Notes under the pieces: model-generated
The model's database searches: none
What the model was told of the DNA's origin: nothing
Seen by the model: the letters and a program-made list of their open reading frames with translations, nothing else
Shown here: positions 11,949 through 26,900 of the stretch, piece by piece
Position numbering within the stretch: position 1 is the first letter of the stretch
Layout of the letters: every line of letters starts with the position of its first letter
From: Gnetum montanum
Lineage: Eukaryota > Streptophyta > Gnetopsida > Gnetales > Gnetaceae
NCBI GenBank assembly: GCA_015680685.1
Contig: MNCI01013743.1
Span: 64,890-128,889, forward strand
Reading direction: 5' to 3'
Length of the DNA stretch: 64,000 bases
Position numbers and translations under genes: made by a program

Positions 11949-14900
11949 ATGATTTCATTGAATATCATGGCAATTTCTGGATTCATGACCAGAGTTGCGC
12001 ACAGCCTCAAGCTTACTAGGAAGGAGTGCTTAATGTTTAGTCGGACCATTGCTTGTTTATCTCCTCCTTCGAAGGCAGTGTATTACGAAGAGCTTGGTCC
12101 TCCTGACAAGGTTACCAGGTGTAATTTCTCATTTAAATTGTTGGCAAATTTTTATCCCATTGTTTTTGCAGCTTGCGAAAATTTTTAGGCTTCTTGACCC
12201 TACAGTCTACAAGAGACATATCATCAACGGCATGTTAATTTCTTATAAAAGTATTTTCTCCGTCCAGAAGAAGACCTTTTGAGGTATTTGAAGGATGTAA
12301 TAAATTTTTCACACCAGTTGCATTTTAGTGAGGGCCAGCAGCATTTCATTTCATTGCATGCATACATGCTGCTTATGTTTTATTTACTTATGTTGGTAAA
12401 ATCAATTATTCAAATAGATGGCTGGAGCGATTTTCGAGCAGCATTGCTTATCAAACATACGATACCAGGACTTTTGTGAGGGTTTTCCCCTAATAGTTAT
12501 AAATGCAATACTTTTCAGGTTACGAGTCCTTAGTGAGGAGTTCATATCATGGCATTGTTATCATAAATGCAATAATTTTCAGGTTGCGAGTCTTTGGCAA
12601 GGTTTTATTCTCATTAGTTATAAATTAAATCAAAGAAACACCCTACTGTTATATTAGAGCATACCATATTCTAAGCGGTTGTCAAATAAGTATAAGTAGT
12701 TAACAAAATTATTTATCTTGCATTATATTAAGTTCATATACTTCTTTAAAATAATTAAGCATTCAATACCTTATTCTTTAAAAATTCTAACCATAAGGCC
12801 GCTGGAAAATACTCAAACTGCAAAGTTTTTATCTCAGTTCATCTCAAAAATCAAAGCCCCTGAATTCCGTTTAACTTATTTGTTCTGTCTCCTTTTTGTT
12901 GTATTTGAATTTGGACCTTGGAAACCAGCTTTGGGGTTTTTGAGGTAGAATTTTAATTCTTAATTATCAGAAGATTAATTACCACATAGGGGTATAGGTA
13001 GGTGTTCTGAAGTATTGCCAGATTTCGTATGCTTTGTATATTACGCATGGCACTTGGTTACATATATATATAGTAAATTCTTTATGCTTGCAGACTGGTT
13101 GATTTACCAGCAGTGGAGCTGAAGAAAAGAGATGTGCGTGTAAAAATGCTTGCAGCCCCCATAAATCCTTCAGATATCAATAGAATAGAAGGTTTTGCAC
13201 ACCTATTTTATCATTAGAAAGTTGAAACGTACGCTCTTATTTTTGTATGGTTACAATTTTCATTCCAGGATTATTTTTCATAACAAAACTTTTGATTCTT
13301 CAATGGCTTTGAACACAGTTTCATATTTTTTGACAGTAATTTCTGACCTGATATTTTGGGCATTTAAAAGTTCTTAGTAACTTATAAAATCTAAACGAGC
13401 CTTTTGGAATTACGAAATACATGCTAAATGCTGTTGTTCCTTGATGATGGAAGAGGAATAAACCTCCAATTCTAATCATAGTTTTAGTTTTTGATTTTCT
13501 TATTGAGATCACTATTTTTCCAAGCATATCATCACAAATCCAATCATTAGTCTTCATACATGTTTTATCTTTCTCTTACACATCAATCTTTGACTCATGC
13601 TATTGAAAAAATCCTTGTGATGCAGAGATGGATGGACCCAAATTAAGTACTCTCGATGCCAGTGCTATGAAACTGAAACTGTTTTAATTATGTCCTAGAC
13701 CCTAGGGATTTGTTAGATGAGGTCAGTTTTCAATTATTTTTTGCATAATTTTTGTATAACTTAATACTTAATAGTAACCCGTTGGGATCAAATCTGTGAT
13801 TGTAGGATGCAATTCATATGCCTGGATGGAGAAATATGTTAGAGTAATTGTAGAAAATATCACAAGATATAAATTTGCTGCAACCTAGCAACAATGATGA
13901 ACAAATGAATAAATCATCAGAATACGTAAAAGGATGAAGTACACTTGACAAGTGCAAACTCAATTTTCCATGCTTTAAGGCAACTACACTTCCCTCTTTG
14001 ATGATATTACATTTTAGCTAACAAGGACTTTCTACACGTCTATGTGGGTGCTGCAGTTTTTAGTACTATCCACTCTCCTTCCAGTGTGCTCTAATCTCTC
14101 ATCCTATCTCCAATAGGCCTTCCACCCCTACATAACACTTTTGAATATATTTCAGAAGGAATCTTAAGAATCACATTTCACCTCAACTGGAACAAATGTC
14201 ATGGACATGTCATTATATCATTAGCTTTTTTCTTTATTGGGATGCCCAATTTGGCTGTTCTCACCTTATAATCCCTCATCTGCCAATCATCTTGATCTTG
14301 CAATTGTTTCCCAAGATGGAAGATGAATTATTTGTTTTCTTGAACACTAGGCCATCTATAATACTAGCATGATCAAACCCATACTCTGCTGTATGTGCAT
14401 GAATAAAATTTCATCTCTTACAACTGCATGCTATGTTTGAAGGTGTTTATCCTGTTCGCCCCTCACCACCTGCAATTGGAGGCTACGAGGGAGTTGGAGA
14501 AGTAGAAGCATTAGGTCCTGATGTTCAAAATCTTTCTGTTGGTGATTGGGTTATCCCTTCACCTCCATCATTTGGTGAGATGGCTCTTTTTCCTATTTCT
14601 ATTTATGTCATGCATTGCAGAGAATGGAGACCTGAGATTATTTTTATATCCTGTCAGATACAGGAACATGGCAAACTTACGTTGTAAAGGAAGAGTGTGC
14701 ATGGTGTAAGGTTTCAAAAGATGTACCAGCGGAATATGCTGCCACTGTATCTGTTAACCCTCCAACAGCTCTTCGAATGCTTGAAGATTTTGTAACTTTA
14801 AAAGCTGGTTATTTTCCATCTTCTTTAAATCTTTGAAGACTTTCTTTGTTACTTTTAATGTCTGTTATGTTTTTAATAGTCTTCTGGATTTCTTGGGATA

Positions 14901-17900
14901 GGGGATACAATTGTACAAAATGGGGCAACGAGTATCGTTGGCCAGTGTGTTATACAGTTGGCACAATTACGGGGTATTAAAACTGTGAACATAGTCAGGG
15001 ATCGGTAATTATGTTTTGTGAATTTTACATTGAAAATTCACTGTATTTTTGATAAATAGTCTTTGACATGGACTTATGTAACAACATACTAAGGCTAAGA
15101 ACAGTGAAGTTCCATTTAGTTTATTGATAAAGGGTATATTATTTTGTAGCCCAGAGATAGAAGATGTTAAGAAATGGCTAAAAAGAATTGGTGCAACCGA
15201 AGTGTTTTCTGAAAATGAACTGGAATTGAAAAATGTGAAGACCCTTCTGGTATGTTCCTTTTTAATTTTTAATTTCACTCATATTTATATTAAGCATGTA
15301 TGCAATCTATATTATGTAGATATAGTACTGAGAAATTACTACGTGAGTATTGTTATGAGAAATTAAGCAGATTATCTTGAATATTCATTGATAGTATTTA
15401 ACACTTGCATTATTTTTGATGTTAATGTCTTAATTATATTTAGCATTTTTATTTACATAATGTTTAGGGAGATAGTATTCCTGAGCCAGCACTAGGTCTT
15501 AACTGCATTGGTGGCAACTCTGCATCATTAGTCCTGAAATTCCTAAGGCAAGCTTAATGCTTTTGTTACTAATGAAAGCCACATCAGTTGCACTAGTATC
15601 AGAATTGTTCTTTATACATGCTAATTTTAAGCCATGTTAAATATATAGGCAAGGTGCAGTGATGGTGACATATGGTGGAATGTCCAAAAAACCTATAACT
15701 GTTCCAACTTCGTACTTCATTTTTAAGGTAAATCCATTGTAATCATTTTTTCTATTTTTGTGTCTCTTGTTATATTGAAATATCATAGTGGTGAGAAGAT
15801 CATATTAAAAAGTTGGCAATTGTTTGCCATTTTGGGACAAAGTATTCATCTTGAAAAAAGCTGTCAATTTAGCATGACTTTTTCAGCATGTGGGCAGGGC
15901 TCTTGTTAGAGTGAGTGAGATGGTAGGGCTTAGCAAAGCAGCTATGTTTTTTTTGCTTTGGTACTCTTTGTAGTCTGACAAAATAATTTTGTAGTTTGTT
16001 GATGTTCAATATCATGTGCGTTTTCATAGTGGGCTCTAATTGGTTAAATATTCTGACCATATTGAACTATTTCGATTAGGTAGTGAAAAATGATGACTCT
16101 TTCAAAAGAAAAAAATCTTTTAAGTATAGTAAAATGTATATGATTTATTTCAATCAAAAAAATTTTTAAATTTTAAATTGCCCAGTCGTAATTAAAGTTA
16201 AAAATTTTAATAGAAATTAATTAACAAGCTTCCTCTACTCCTAACTCTCAAAGGACATATAGCGTACAAATTAATGATGAGGTTGATTTTATAGGAGATA
16301 ATATAAAAGCGATGACTTTGGCAGTGGGAGTGATGGTGATGATATTCCTAATGAGGATGTAGATGACATGGCTAAAAGAGTTGATGTATCTTTTGATGTA
16401 AATTTAGAAAAGGAACCTTTTGATAATCATGAATGAATATTTAGAAATGAAGCAAGATGCAGAGGTATCTGGAGCTAGTAGAGTGGATATTGAAGAAGCA
16501 TTTTGAGAAACTTGATTTTATAGAAATTGAAGGGCAAAAAAGATGGAGCTGCACCAATAATTCATAATTACTTTGTTGCTTTATGTTTAATATATTATGA
16601 ATATTTTACAATTAGACATTCTTGTAACATGCTTTGTCATTGTAAGACTGTTGGATTATGATTTTGTGAACAAATAAATTTTAATAGTTTTTAATCTTAT
16701 AGTGATATAGTTTGTAACTTTATGTATTATATTGATTATGTTTGTTGTTAAAAAGTTTTTTAGTTTCTGTGTCTTGACGAATCTTATGAATTTTGTACTC
16801 AACAAACTTACCTTTTGTATCAAGGATATGGTTGTATTTGATCATGCAAGGATCTAGGCCAAGAATGTCTTCATATGGTCAAGCCAAGACCTGTAGTTTT
16901 CTTGAATCATGTTTAGAATGGCTACTTTGTAATCTGGATTAAGAGAAGATCTCATCTTGATGGTTTCTTCTTAACTTTGTGTGTTACAATGTCAATGTCA
17001 ATCAAGTCATTCTCTGTGATGGCCATAACTTTGAGTTCTAGAGCCTTGATGAAGTATTCAGGTGATGAAGATTATTGCTGCATGTTGTTTATGTTTATTA
17101 TGCATATTTATATGATGTGTAATATGAAACCTTGAAAATATTGCCTTTTAAAATATGCTGACTTTTTCTTGAATGCTTGCCAACATTTTTTATTTTTCCA
17201 GCTTTTTAAGGAAATTGAAAAAAAATGTTTTTGTGACTTTTTAATCACAGGCTAATACAATAAATTTATTTTGTAACACCAATAGTCAGTTCTAGTCAAT
17301 CCAAATTGAAGATGCAATGAAAAAATTGCAGATGGATAAAGATCTAGCTTTTAACAGAAAAGAATGGCAAAAGAGAACTCATAACCCCATTTTGTTAGGA
17401 CAAGGCTAGGATGATGATGATTATGGTGCTTGTCATCAAAGTTGGTAATATTGTCTTTGGTAGATGCAACTTTGAATTTGAAACTATGTTCTTTTTCTTT
17501 GTTTCTCCATTTAATTATAGGGAAGTGTTGGGATTTTATTAAAATTTGGAAGAAATCACTGTTATGTAGTTTACAATAATCATGGTTATTACCCCTTAAG
17601 AAGGTGTAAAAGCTGCACTTAGATTGATGGTGCTATTCATTAGAATGACAAGATTCTGCAAAACATGATGAAATTTATTGAGCACAGTAGTACTAGGGCA
17701 CAAGAAGCAAAAAGAAATGTTCTTCAAATGACTGCAAAGCAATAGAGAAAGCATTTATCTTTGACAGACAGCCCTAGAACAAAACATCATGTGTAACCGC
17801 CTGCTTTGATCTCCTTGCTCAAAGCCAAAGGATTGAGATTATCCTGTTAACAATGTGATACCTAGGATGAAGGAGATAGGGTTATCACTTTTTTTTTCTT

Positions 17901-20900
17901 GTTACTCAATTTTGTGTTATGTATCGCACCATTACTAAGGTTAGAAAGATTACATGGCTCACTTTTTAAGGTTATTTAAGGTTTTTTAGCCAAACCTATC
18001 AATTGAACATGATGTTTAAAAAGTAGATAAAACAGGTTGTAAGTTTAATCTAAGAGAACTTAATCATGTATGCACTATCTCATGTACTTAGATAGCATAG
18101 GTAAAACCACTTTCTATGTCTAATCTAAAGTTATGAATGCAAAATCTTTAATCGGGTATACCTTGGTATTCAGGTGAAGATTTTTACATGCTGTCAAGGT
18201 ATTCTGTAATATGCAAGCACTTGGCCTTTATATAGATATCCTTGAATGAGAGTTATAATAGTCCTTTCATGTCGTAAGAGTCCATATGCCTTATGTTTTT
18301 GTGGGAACTAGTGGATCCTATTTTGGTTGTCCTTCCTCAATCATAGTCTTATGAAAAAAAATCATAAACTTCAAACTGGTTTTTCTTTTTGCATGCTTAT
18401 TTTGTTTGGGCAAAATGACTCTTCTTTCCATTGAGGAGAGGTGACAAAAAATGTTAACTCTTGAGTCGATGTTGGAGGTTTGGTGTTTCAGTCTACTAAG
18501 GAGTTGTGGGAGGGTCAAAAACTGTGCATATAACGAGTAGTGCTTGATATGAGGTATAGGGAAACTTTAAATAATGAATGCAAGTGATACCTAGGCTTCA
18601 GGTCAACATCTTCCACCAAGTTGAATTGTTCCTTTAGCTATGGCAAAGGTACTTTATGACATCTATGGGGGGAAACCTTGGCAGGTGTGTTTTTGTTTGG
18701 ATAGCATCATACTAACAGGGACATAGTGATCATCGATGATTGCCAAAGATGTCACCCACAAAGCTAGAATTAGAGCAAAATATCTCTCTCTCCCTCTTTT
18801 ACAAAATTTCATCATATGTTAAACTCACATGAATTACAAAATCTTTTAACGTAGAAAGTAAGTAAATTGCAAGTGTGAATTCAATTCATAAAATTAATAG
18901 GATACACAATTTATTATCACAAATTAAACTAATGTGAATTTTATAGTCAGAAATTTTGTTTTGTCTTTCTCTTCATAGTCTTTTGCAACTTTAGTTGCAT
19001 TGAGGGATATCACAAACTTTGTCTTCATGGTTGGAGTACTTGCTAACTCTCTTGAAGTTTTGATTGTACTCTCTTTCTACTTTTCCTTCTACATCATGCA
19101 TCACAACAATTCTGCAGCCAGTCTATAAACCTCACAAATAAATGTCATCATTCTTCAATGCATGGTCTACACCTTTTTGTGAATTAACTCTTTATGACTT
19201 TTGATGAAAGGCATTTATAATAATGAATTTATTAATCCATTCATGAATGAGGTGTAATCATCGTCATCATCCTAGCCTTGTTCCAACAAAATAGGGCTGG
19301 CTACATGAGTTCTTTTTTGTCATTCACCTCTATGAAGAGATAGATCTTTTGTCTATTTGCAATTTCGTTAGATTCTGTTTAATTACTTTTTTCAATGTCC
19401 TTTTAGTCTTCTTTTCAGTGGTTTTTCTAAAATAGTGCTGTAGCAACCTTTTTGTCCAGGCTTGATATTTAATCTTCTTTGCACAAGCCCAAACCTGTTC
19501 AAAAAATGAAGACAAATACATTAGTATTATTTGTTGTATTTCCTTTTATGTTTTTAAAAGGATGTTGCATTTTAAATAATGATATGAAAAAAAAGGGGTC
19601 AGTTTGTAAAGTGATCTTTATGTGGGGATGTGTTTTATCCTACATGTGTTAGAATTGGGATTTGGTCCTAATGTTTCCTTATAAATAGAAGGCTTGGGGT
19701 AGCCTTTAAGCGGGTCTTTTGATGTGGAAGCATTGTATTGAGGTTTTACCTTGGAAACGAGAGTTTGAGATTTGAGATCTATTGGAGTAACAGATTGGGT
19801 GTTTGGGAAAGCTATAAGGATGGCTTGTGTCTCTAAGATTTGATCAAAATAGAAGGTAGATCAACATTGTTGTGGAGGTAGGGTAAAAAGGGCCCGAACC
19901 ATGTAAATCTCTGTGTTCTTATGCTATTTTCTTTCACTGTTTTCATTATGCTTTTATAGCAAACGTTTGCTAGAGTTTACAGTGGTTTTTCAGTGATTTA
20001 TAACGTCTATTTGATCTGCTACAGCGTGATATTTTCTGCCTTTAACGTTTTATTCAGATCTACAACGTTCTAATAATTTCTCCAAAGCTTCTCTAGTGTA
20101 TTTTCAGAATTGATCTACTGATTGTTTTATTGAAACTATTGCTTCCGATTATAATAATTGGTATCAAAGCTAGATCTAAAGAGATGGAGAGGCTGCAAAC
20201 AATGGAAAGATTGGTAAGAAGGAATTGGGATGTTTGGACCATTTTGATAAAGGCCATTTTAGCACAAAAGGAGTGCCAGGAGGCCCTAGAACCCTCTCAA
20301 CCAGTGGGAATGTTAAATGCTAATTGGAGAAAAATTAAGACTAAGGCATTATCTTTTATTCATTGAACCCTAAGCAATGGGATCTTGGCGTCAGTTACAC
20401 CTGATATGGATCCACATGATTTGTGGCAAACATTGAAGAACAAGTTTGATAAAGTATCAGGTTTGAATACCTTTTATATTTATTAGAAAGTTTTTAGATG
20501 CAAGAAGAGATCTGATGTGTCTTTCCAAGATCATTTGGATGAGTTGATGAGAAATCTGAATAAGTTGGAAGAATATAAAATTGTTATTTTAGATTTAGTT
20601 AAATCCTATGCTTTGTTAGACTCCTTACTTGATTCTTGGTTTGCAATTGTGAGATCTATTACTACTTCTATGAGTGTTTCATCTATGACATTTGAACAGG
20701 TTGTGTCTACCCTTCAGGATTCAGAAGGAAGAGTAGATGAGTCTTCTGGATCTGGAAATGTTCATGTAGCAGAGGAAAGAGGGAGAAGTAGGAGGCGTTT
20801 CCTAAGTAGGGGGAGAAGTAGGAACAGAGGTGTATCACAAGGCAAAACTTAATCTCAAGAGTGTTGGTTCTGTAAGAAGAAAGGTCATTTGAAGAAGGAC

Positions 20901-23900
20901 TGCTTTGCATGGAAAGCACAGAAAGATAAAGAAAAGGAGAAGAAGTCAGAAGAAAGAGCATTAGAGGTAAATGTAGCTGATGAAAACATTAGTTTCTTGG
21001 TTCAAGAACTATGTACAATGGTGGCAGATGGACGTAGTAGTGACATCTGGTTGATTGACTTAAGTGCCTCCTTTCCCATTTGTCCAGATAAGTCTTGTTT
21101 TACATCTTATCATGAAGTTAAATCTGGTTTTGTATATGCTGCTAATGGAAAAGCTTTAAAAGTTCTTGGAATTGGAAGTATAAGTCTACAACAAGCAAGG
21201 ATGTCATAGGTGACAATAGATAACATTAGACATGTTCCTGAAGTCACAAAGAAGTTGATTTCAGTTCCATAGCTAGATGATTGAGGTCTGAATTTCAGTA
21301 GTGGAGGTGGACATTGGAGGATTTCCAAGGGAATCATGACCATTCTGAAAGGAAAGAAAGAGGGCAACTTATATATGTTGATGGCAGATTCATGCAACTT
21401 TGTTGCAATAATTTTTGACGTAGAAAGTTCTAAAGTGTGGCATAGACGTTTTGGACACATTGGCTGGTCATGCTTAAAGGTACTTCAAAATCAGTCTCTC
21501 ATTCCTGTATTTTTTTATGCCCAAATTGATTGCAAAGACTGTTTAGTTGGAAAATTTAGGAGAGTAAACTTCTGTAGGGATATAGACAACAAAAAGAAAA
21601 ATAAGTTAGAATTGGTCTATTCTGATGTTTGTGGTCCTATGACTCATTTCTCCTGGTGGATCTGTTTATTTTGTAACTTTCATAGATGATTGTACAAGAA
21701 AGGTTTGGGTTTATATGCTAAAATCAAAAGATGAAGTGTTTTTAGTTTTCAAAACATTTGTTGCAAGAGTAGAAAATGAAATAGGTTTGAAAATAAAATG
21801 TTTGCAAACTGATAATGGTGGGGAGTAAACTTTCAAGGTATTTGTTGATTTTTGCAACAGCAAAGGAATTAGGCACATTTGTACCTGTCTTGGTACACTA
21901 TAGGAAAATGGAGTTGCTGAAAGATGCAACAGAACATTGTTGGATCGTGCTACAACAATGGTTTCAAGTGTTGGCCTACCTAAGATGTTTTGGGGAGAGG
22001 AGGTTAAGATTGTAGCATATTTGGTGAACAGATCTCCACATTTTTCAATTGATAATGCTGTTCTAGAAGCTGTTTGGAGAGGTAAAGACATTTCATAAAG
22101 TCATTTAAGAATTTTTGGATGCAAGGCATTTATGCATATTCCAAAGGAGAATAGAACCAAGTTGCAGGACAAGGCTAAACTTTGCATATTTGTTGGATAT
22201 GGAGAAGATGATTTAGGATTTAGACTTTGGGATCTTGAATTGAAATGTGTACTGAGATNTGTCTCTTGATCTCAGTACACATTTCAATTCAAGATCCCAA
22301 AGTCTAAATCCTAAATCATCTTCTCCATNCTGAGATCAAGAGACATTAAATTCAGAGAAAACATGATGTTTAGTGAGCTGCAAAAGAAAGACAAGGATAA
22401 CAATGGCTCAGATAGCATGAGAACTCCTTTTAGGGTGATTGAAGAAGTTGAAATAATTCATGGATTTTCTAAATTTGGAAACATTGGACAACATGTTGAA
22501 ATTACATGGCAGCAAGCTGAGAACTCAGGACAAGGAGGAGAAAATGGAGGATAACAAGGAAATGAGGAAGAAGATGATGAACAAGAAGCTGTAGATGTGT
22601 CTCATTGGGTTAGAAGGTCAATAAGAACTACCAAACCTCTTGATAGGTACTCTCCCTCGCTGAATTATTTACTTTATAGTGATAGTGGTGAATCGGAAAC
22701 AATGGAGGAAGCCATGATGTGTATTGATGCTGCAAAGTGGAAGGCAGATATGAATGATGAATGGGAATCCCTCCAACAGAACAAAACATGGGAGCTGGTT
22801 CAGTTGCCAAAAGGGAGAAAACCCTTGGAGTGTAGGTGGCTATACAAAATTAAAACAGAGGCCAATGGGGAAAAACATTTCAAGGCTAGGTTGATGGTGA
22901 AAGGCTACGCACAAAAACTAGGCATAGACTTTCAAGAAATTTTTTCTTTGGTGGTAAAACACTCTTCTATATGTTTAGTGCTATCTTTGGTGGCTTGCAT
23001 GGACTTAGAATTGGAACACCTTGACATAAAAACAACATTCCTTTATGGAGATTTGGAGGAGGAACTATACATGAAACAACCAAAAGGGTATGAAATCCAA
23101 GAAGGTTCAGGTTTGGTTTGTAGACTGAAAAAGAGCTTGTATGGTCTGAAACAAGCCCCTAGGCAGTGGTATAAAAGGTTTGATACCTTCATGAAGAAGC
23201 TGAATTATCAGAGAAACAATCTGAACCACTATGTGTATTTTTCTGGAGATGTTTTAGGTAAGTTTACAATGTTGTTGTTGTATGTTGATGGTATGTTAAT
23301 TGCTGGAAATGACATTGCAGGAATAAAACATCTAAAATTAGAAATGGGCAAAGAATTTTCTATGAAGGATTTGGGACAGGCAAAGAAATTTCTTGGAATG
23401 AATATTTATACGCACAAAAAAAGGAAGAAGCTGTGGTTGAGTCAAGAAGATCACATTGGAAAGGTTCTAAAATGTTTTACCATGGAGGATGCAAAACCTG
23501 TAAGTACACCTCTTTCAGCACAATTTAATTTATCAAAGAAGGATTGTCCAAAGTCAAAAGAGGACTTTGAAAAGGTGAAAAACGTCCTATATACTTTTGT
23601 TGTTGGGTCATTGATGTATGCCATGGTTTGTACACGTCCTGATATTGCTTATGTCGTTGGAGTAGTTAGTAGATTTATGATCAACTATGGGTGGAATCAT
23701 TGGCTGGTTCTTAAATGGATTATAAAATATTTAAATGGCACAAAAACACATTGCTTGTGTTTTGGAGATGCTAATTTGCACATTGAAGGTTTTGTAGATG
23801 CAAACTTTGCTGCTGATCATGATACAAGACGTTCCACTACAGGGTACACATTTATTTTTGGTGGTGTAGTATCTATAATTGAATCAGAATATGTAGCCCT

Positions 23901-26900
23901 CACAAAAGCATGCAAGGAGATGTTATGGATGAAGAGATTCTTGCAATCTCTTGGATTAAAACTACAAAGGTATGTTCTGTTTTGTGATAGTTTGAGTGCA
24001 ATCCATCTTGCAAAGAATTATGCCCTTCATGCTAGGACGAAACATATAGATATCCGGTTCCACTTCATAAGAGAAATTATAGAGGATGGCTTGGTGCATG
24101 TTCAGAAGGTCCATACAAAGCTTAATGTTGTTGATGCTTTAACAAAACCAGTGATAGCTATAAAACACATTTTTTGTAGGAAGAAGCTTGGGATAGTTGA
24201 AGCTTAATTAAAAGTGCACGTCTTGAAGGCTGGTTGGGTTTGTCTTCAAGGGGGAGTTTGTTGGAAAAATGAAGACAAATACATTAATATTATTTGTTGT
24301 ATTTCCTTTTATGTTTTTAAAAGGATGTTGCATTTTAAATAATGATATGAAAAAAATAGGGTCAGTTTGTAAAGTGATGTTTATGTGGGGATGTGTTTTA
24401 TCCCACATGTGTTAGGATTGGGATTTGGTCCTAATGTTTCCTTATAAATAGAAGGCTTGGAGTAGCCTTTAAGCGGATCTTTTGATGTGGACGCATTGTA
24501 TTGAGGTTTTACCTTGGAGATGAGAGTTTGAGATCTAAGATCATATGTAGATTTTCTTTATATTTTTTGAATTTTTCCATTAAGTGTCATATCAAGAAAA
24601 TAGCCTTTATAGTAGATCTCCTTAGTATAAATCCAAATTGATGTTCTGATACTATTAATTTAAGTCTGAGATACTGTTCTATGATTCTCTCCCAAAGCTT
24701 CATCATATGGCTCATTAGCTTGATCCCTCTATAGTTTGCATAGTTTTGCATATCTCCTTTATTTTTGTAGATAGGAACAACAACGCTTTTTCTCCAATTA
24801 TTGGGCATTTCTCTATCCTTTAAAATTTTGTTAAATAATTGTGTTAGCCATGAAACTTCTGTATCTTCTAGTACTTTTCAAGCTTATGCAGGAATGTTAT
24901 ATGGTCTAGCAACTTTTTCAAGCCTTGTTTCATTTTCCTTGACCATTGGGTTGTCTTGAAAAATTACCTTTTTTTCCATAAAAATCATTTTTATTGGGAC
25001 TACAAGTGATTGTGACTAGTAATACCCTTGTAATTGCCATCCTGCAATTGAACTATGATCGCATCTAGATGCACTAGGAAAAAGCATAATATTTTTTTCT
25101 TTGTTTCTTGGCCAACTATGATCTACTATGACTAGCAATTTCTAGACTATGGCTCATTGTGACTCGCAATGTCTTGCAACTTGTCGCCCAAGTGAAAAAA
25201 ACACATGAAATTCACAATTTGGATAAACTGCGTAGATTGTGACTCACAGCTGCTTGTAGGACTAGATTGCGGCTCACCACGACTTGTAGTGACCTTGCAG
25301 TTGCCTATCTAGGCTATAAAAAGTACTTAAATGACTCTGACCAAATAATCAAACACAAATACACAACTCCTACTCCTTCTTGGATATAAAGAGGATAAGA
25401 ATTATCTCAAAGATTGAGTTGATGTCATCATGTCCTTATCATCTCCCTCACCCTTCAAAAGAGACTTGTCTTCAATTGGGTTTTACGCTTGGGATAACAT
25501 TCAACTCCCCAAAACCCAAATCATTCCCAAATTGCATTCTTAGGCCCTTTCTCACTCCAATGCATCAAGTGTGCATGTATCTTCTTTCCTCTTGTGCTTT
25601 TAGCCTATTTTGTTTGTAACACAATCGACTTCCTTTGATGACTTAGATGGAGTTTGACCTTCAAGTGCCTCTTTGAAGATTTCAATATTATCCTTTAAAC
25701 TTGATGTAAGAACATTGCCATGGTATGGGCTCAAATCTGAATCTTTAAAAACACAAGAAATAGAGAAGTCATTAAGCAAATCAATCTCATATGCATTTGG
25801 ATTGGTCTTGCCCCTAATTTTGAAAGGACCAATTCTCTTTGACTTGATCTTATAGAAATGCACATTCCTATGCCTTTCTTTGCTCATAAATCCACACATA
25901 GTCATCAATTGGAAATTCAGTTGTCGTCCTGCCTTTATTGGCCTTTGAAGACACATCCTTTGCCTTCTTCTCCAAGTGAGACTTGATTTGTTGATGCAAT
26001 TGCTTCATTTACTCAACAAAACTAGAGCTCAAAGAGGCATAATCATCAAATTTCTTCAGCTTATCAATCCTGCTTGATAAAAAATGATAATTTGCAACAA
26101 AAGGACTTTTATTAATGCTGGTGTAGAAAGCATTAGTATATGAGAATTAAGCATGGGCTAGCAAATTTTCCCCATGATTATCCTAGAATGGAAACCTATT
26201 TTTGAGGTTGATCTTGTGACATCTTATTCTCGGATGTCATGGCAAATGTCAAATATACATAACATTCAACATTATGTGTAATGAAAGCGATAGGGAAAAT
26301 ACATAAGGAAATGAAACATGTTGTATAAAGCTCTAGATAAAAATATAGATTTATTAGTCACATATTTTATTGATATAGTACACATGGCATGCCAAGAACT
26401 GCAACAAGCCTACTATCAAATTTCGTTAGCAAGATTGTTGCCCTTTGCTGAAGCGTGTGCCAATTTGGATGGAGTTGATGTGTTTGGTTTGTTGCCTCGT
26501 GTACCTAAAAAAGGGAAATGAGATTCGATGAAGAAAGTTAAGTTTTCAAAAAGGAGATCATTCAAGAGGGTCTTGCTTCCCACGAAAACTTTTTATCAAA
26601 AGAAGATGTCAGCCACTTAATCGGAAATCTATGTGCTGCTATAACTATAAGGAGCAAGGACACTATGCATATGAGTGTCCAAAGAAGAAGAAGAAAGATC
26701 TGAAAGTCAAAGCATTCTTTGCTCACTACTTGGATGAATGGGATCTAGTAGATGATCCTAATAAGAAAACTAATGAAAAGATTTATTAGTTGAATATGCT
26801 TTTGGATGATGAAGAAAACGACATTGAAGAAGAAGGATCTACTATGGAAGAAGAAGGTTCTTAGTCCGACGGAATAATGTATATGGTGAAATCCATATGG

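Larger units (their letters stand above)
19496..24542 (+). mobile_element. Ty1/copia LTR retrotransposon, damaged, inside MECR intron 8
   Basis: The order is 5' LTR, initiator-Met primer site, gag, protease, integrase, RT, RNase H, polypurine tract and 3' LTR. The 5' LTR runs from 19496 to about 20157. The 3' LTR is cut off at about 24542 after some 285 bp, where RTE-type LINE sequence takes over. By eye the two LTRs differ at about 14 of these 285 positions, so the insertion is not recent. gag and the first half of pol carry several stops and shifts, whereas the RT-RNase H part is still one open frame. An assembly artefact with two N bases lies at 22199-22329. Confidence 0.9.

Noticed and set aside
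12279-12950. Several open stretches in MECR intron 1
   Set aside because: They lie between well-supported exons 1 and 2, have no homology I recognise, and including them would break the frame.
22597-24207. Long open frame that could be called a host gene
   Set aside because: It is the copia RT-RNase H with a lost catalytic Asp and lies between copia LTRs inside MECR intron 8.
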